Positions 62,455-64,000 of a DNA stretch of 64,000 nucleotides are shown in pieces; position 1 is the stretch's first letter; the number at the start of each line of letters is the position of its first letter. The DNA comes from Micromonospora sp. WMMD1082. Its GTDB lineage: Bacteria > Actinomycetota > Actinomycetes > Mycobacteriales > Micromonosporaceae. Both the position numbers and the translations under genes were made by a program. Location of the stretch: assembly GCF_029626175.1 (NCBI RefSeq), contig NZ_JARUBM010000002.1, positions 3,551,001 through 3,615,000 of the forward strand, read 5' to 3'. Below the pieces are notes generated by a model. It did not search any database, had not been told where the DNA came from, and worked only from the letters and a program-made list of their open reading frames with translations.

Positions 62455-62831
62455 TTGACGCTCGGCGAGCAGCTGCTGCTCTTTGACCACCTGCGGTACG
62501 TCATCGTGGTGCGGCCGACGGAGTACGGCGACCCGGTCCCCGCCTTCGCCTACAGCCCGTTCGCGACGAACGCGGACGGTTCGCCGGTCGTGCCGCCGGA
62601 GCGCGGCTTCGTGCGTCTCGACTTGCTTGTCATGGACCTCGCCGCGGCCGAGCTGCGGTGCGCCTTCGCGGTGAGCGCCGTGCCGACGCCGCGTTCGCCG
62701 CCGGGGTCAACGAGCCGCTCGACAGGGCGGTCAACCGGCATCTGGCCGGGCATGCCTGGGAGGCCGTGGTGAAGACGCTCCGCAACCGGCTCTGCCGCGA
62801 CACGATCGACCCACCACGCCCGGCGCCGTGA
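62455..62831 (+). pseudogene. hypothetical gene with an internal frameshift
   Basis: The first frame (TTG 62455) reads TLGEQLLLFDHLRYVIVVRP to AELRCAFAVSAV. Natural-looking protein continues in another frame as DAAFAAGVNEPLDRAVNRHL and AGHAWEAVVKTLRNRLC, ending at 62831. The shift lies near 62685-62695. No domain recognised and no ribosome binding site is evident. Confidence 0.4.
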
Positions 62832-62948
62832 CGGTGCCGAGCCAGACAGAGCCCGACGTACCAGGAGGATCACCTACGTTCGTCGAGCAAGCAGCCCTGT
62901 CGCGCGACCGCCGTCTTCGTCGACAACAGCCCCTCACGGCGAGGTCAG

Positions 62949-63815
62949 TCAGGCGCACGCTGGATCGCGGCCAGATCCGTGCGGCTCGCCGTCGTGTTGG
63001 GTGAGCCGGTCGCGAAGCAGGCCGTGTCGGAACTGGTAGACGCCGCCGGCTTGGCGTAGCACGCCTCGCCGGTGGGCGTCGGCAAGGAACGCCATGACCC
63101 GCCAGGGCAAATCACCTCGAATGCACCACCACAGTCGTGCGTACTGAAACACACCCCACGAACTCGCCCCGAGCCCGAACGCGAGCCCAGCTGCGAGCCC
63201 GAATGTGGGACCGAGCGTGACCGTGAGCACGAGCCCGACCGTGAGCCCGCGCGTGAGCCCGACTGTGAACCCGAACATGAGCGAGAGCGAGAGCGCGAGC
63301 CCGAACGCGAGGCCGACCGCGAGCGCGTTTGCCAGCGCTCGATGCTGGTCGTCGCGCAGGAGCGCGAGCGGGTCGGAAGCCGCGATGTCGGCACCGCCGG
63401 GGGAGAACAAGGTGGTGAACTCCCCGACGAACCCGAACGTGAGTCCGACTGTGAGCCCGACGGCGAGTCCTAGTGCCTGCCCGAACACGATTCCGGCTGC
63501 GAACCCGACCGTGAGCCCGAACACGAGCCCGGCCTCGAGCCCGAATCTAATGCGACGGATCAACGACCAGCGAGGCCGTTGTCGGCGTCTCTGCAGCCGA
63601 GACGGAGCCGGGTGACCGAGCATGAGCATGAGCCCGAGCCCTAGCCCGAGCAGGAGCCCGACCGTGAGCCCGACCTTGATCCCGTCCGCGGGCCCGAACG
63701 CGAGATCGCCCCAGAGCCCGGATGCGAGCCCGGACGCAAGCCCAGCCATGAGCCCGAACGTGAGCCCAGACGCGAGCCCGAACGCGAATCGTATGTAACG
63801 GGGAAGGGGGACCAC
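62949..63815 (-). CDS. membrane module like the C-terminus of NACHT proteins, lacking the NTPase
   Basis: 288 aa from GTG 63815. Long runs of Gly-Leu-rich membrane segments (VGLTVGLLLGLGLGLML, ALGLAVGLTVGLTFGF) are followed by RLWWCIRGDLPWRVMAFLAD, AHRRGVLRQAGGVYQFRHGL. This ending is typical of actinobacterial NACHT proteins with membrane tails. The frame has a stop directly upstream (63837-63839), so no NTPase domain precedes it. Either a truncated third NACHT gene or a stand-alone membrane partner. Confidence 0.6.
   Translation of the reverse strand: MVPLPRYIRFAFGLASGLTFGLMAGLASGLASGLWGDLAFGPADGIKVGLTVGLLLGLGLGLMLMLGHPAPSRLQRRRQRPRWSLIRRIRFGLEAGLVFGLTVGFAAGIVFGQALGLAVGLTVGLTFGFVGEFTTLFSPGGADIAASDPLALLRDDQHRALANALAVGLAFGLALSLSLMFGFTVGLTRGLTVGLVLTVTLGPTFGLAAGLAFGLGASSWGVFQYARLWWCIRGDLPWRVMAFLADAHRRGVLRQAGGVYQFRHGLLRDRLTQHDGEPHGSGRDPACA
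63180..63800. repeat. degenerate short tandem repeats coding Gly-Leu membrane segments
   Basis: On the plus strand the unit GTGAGCCCGAC and variants recur many times, with imperfect 6- and 12-bp periodicity. They encode the Gly/Leu/Val-rich helices of the gene at 62949-63815 on the other strand. Slippage in such repeats can change the number or length of helices. Confidence 0.7.
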
Positions 63816-63836
63816 CGACGACTGGCAGGGGCACGA

Positions 63837-64000
63837 TCATGTGTGGTTAGGTCCGCCGTCAGACCCTCGATGATCACGGACGGTGCCGAGGTAGGACTCG
63901 CGGCGCCAGCCGCCCCAGCGGTGGCGGCGGTGCAGGCAGTTGAGGCGGGCCATCAGGTCGAGTTCGGAGGGCCAGGCGTAGCGCATCGACACCGGGGGCA
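63837..64000 (-). CDS. SAM-dependent methyltransferase, C-terminal end only
   Basis: The minus strand at the window edge reads MRYAWPSELDLMARLNCLHR then RWGGWRRESYLGTV and stops at 63837. A WPSELDLMARL...RWGGW ending is common at the C-terminus of class I methyltransferases of actinomycetes. The rest of the gene is outside the window. The last 14 residues before the stop look atypical, so the end may be altered. Confidence 0.5.
   Translation of the reverse strand, partial: PPVSMRYAWPSELDLMARLNCLHRRHRWGGWRRESYLGTVRDHRGSDGGPNHT

Noticed and set aside
63180..63800. Short tandem repeats as a CRISPR array
   Set aside because: Units are 6-12 bp, degenerate and without spacers; they encode Gly-Leu helices on the minus strand.

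Overview
The window is high-GC DNA with dense, tightly overlapping operons and frequent GTG/TTG starts. It carries families typical of filamentous actinomycetes: paired XRE-DUF5753/DUF397 regulators, a conservon, and NACHT and caspase/EACC1 conflict proteins. A Micromonosporaceae-like genome is the best guess, but no marker gene proves the genus. Insertion sequences, broken genes and partial duplications are common, so this is an accessory region.

Layout. 1-700: broken IS5-family transposase at the edge. 1.1-10.6 kb: two large NACHT NTPases (one soluble with an LRR-like tail, one membrane-bound), separated by a small convergent gene that was hit by an IS1634-family element. That insertion left an exact 459-bp direct repeat. 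11-14 kb: small hypothetical genes, one split by an in-frame TAG. 14.3-16.0 kb: caspase-like protease with an EACC1 protein. 16.4-17.3 kb: APH-type kinase. 17.6-24.0 kb: 2H phosphoesterase and HTH regulator, divergent from a Nudix/ABC exporter/P-loop kinase/TSCPD-like/nucleotidyltransferase operon. 24.2-25.9 kb: TIM-barrel protein and TetR regulator sharing a perfect 42-bp palindrome. 26-29.5 kb: frameshifted gene, DUF397, XRE regulator and an IS256-family element.

30.2-38.0 kb is the most interesting part. A 29-residue basic peptide with a Trp/Arg-rich C-terminus is followed by a 2OG-Fe(II) oxygenase, a PqqD-like recognition protein, a SPASM-type radical SAM enzyme, a B12-dependent radical SAM enzyme and a Gfo/Idh/MocA oxidoreductase, all co-oriented and mostly start-stop coupled. 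This looks like an undescribed RiPP biosynthetic locus. A P-loop kinase, a full-length histidyl-tRNA synthetase and an APH-like kinase follow. A second IS1634-family element (38.2-39.9 kb) has an exact 50-bp target duplication. The 459-bp and 50-bp cases together show the long, variable target duplications for which IS1634 was named.

40-44.3 kb: regulator/flavin reductase/HAD operon and a second XRE/DUF397 pair. 44.6-53.4 kb: conservon-type operon (CvnA-, CvnB- and CvnD-like, no CvnC/DUF742) running into a complete branched-chain amino acid/urea-type ABC transporter. An IS110-family element interrupts this operon. 54.8-62.4 kb: methyltransferase, TPR-like proteins, EEP nuclease, secreted trypsin-like protease, a shortened LivM paralogue and a helicase-associated-domain protein, among decayed duplicates of the same genes. 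62.4-64.0 kb: frameshifted gene, a membrane module resembling the C-terminus of NACHT proteins (Gly-Leu repeats), and the 3' end of a methyltransferase.

No tRNA, rRNA or CRISPR array was seen. Several frameshifts recur across the window; some may be sequencing errors rather than true pseudogenes.
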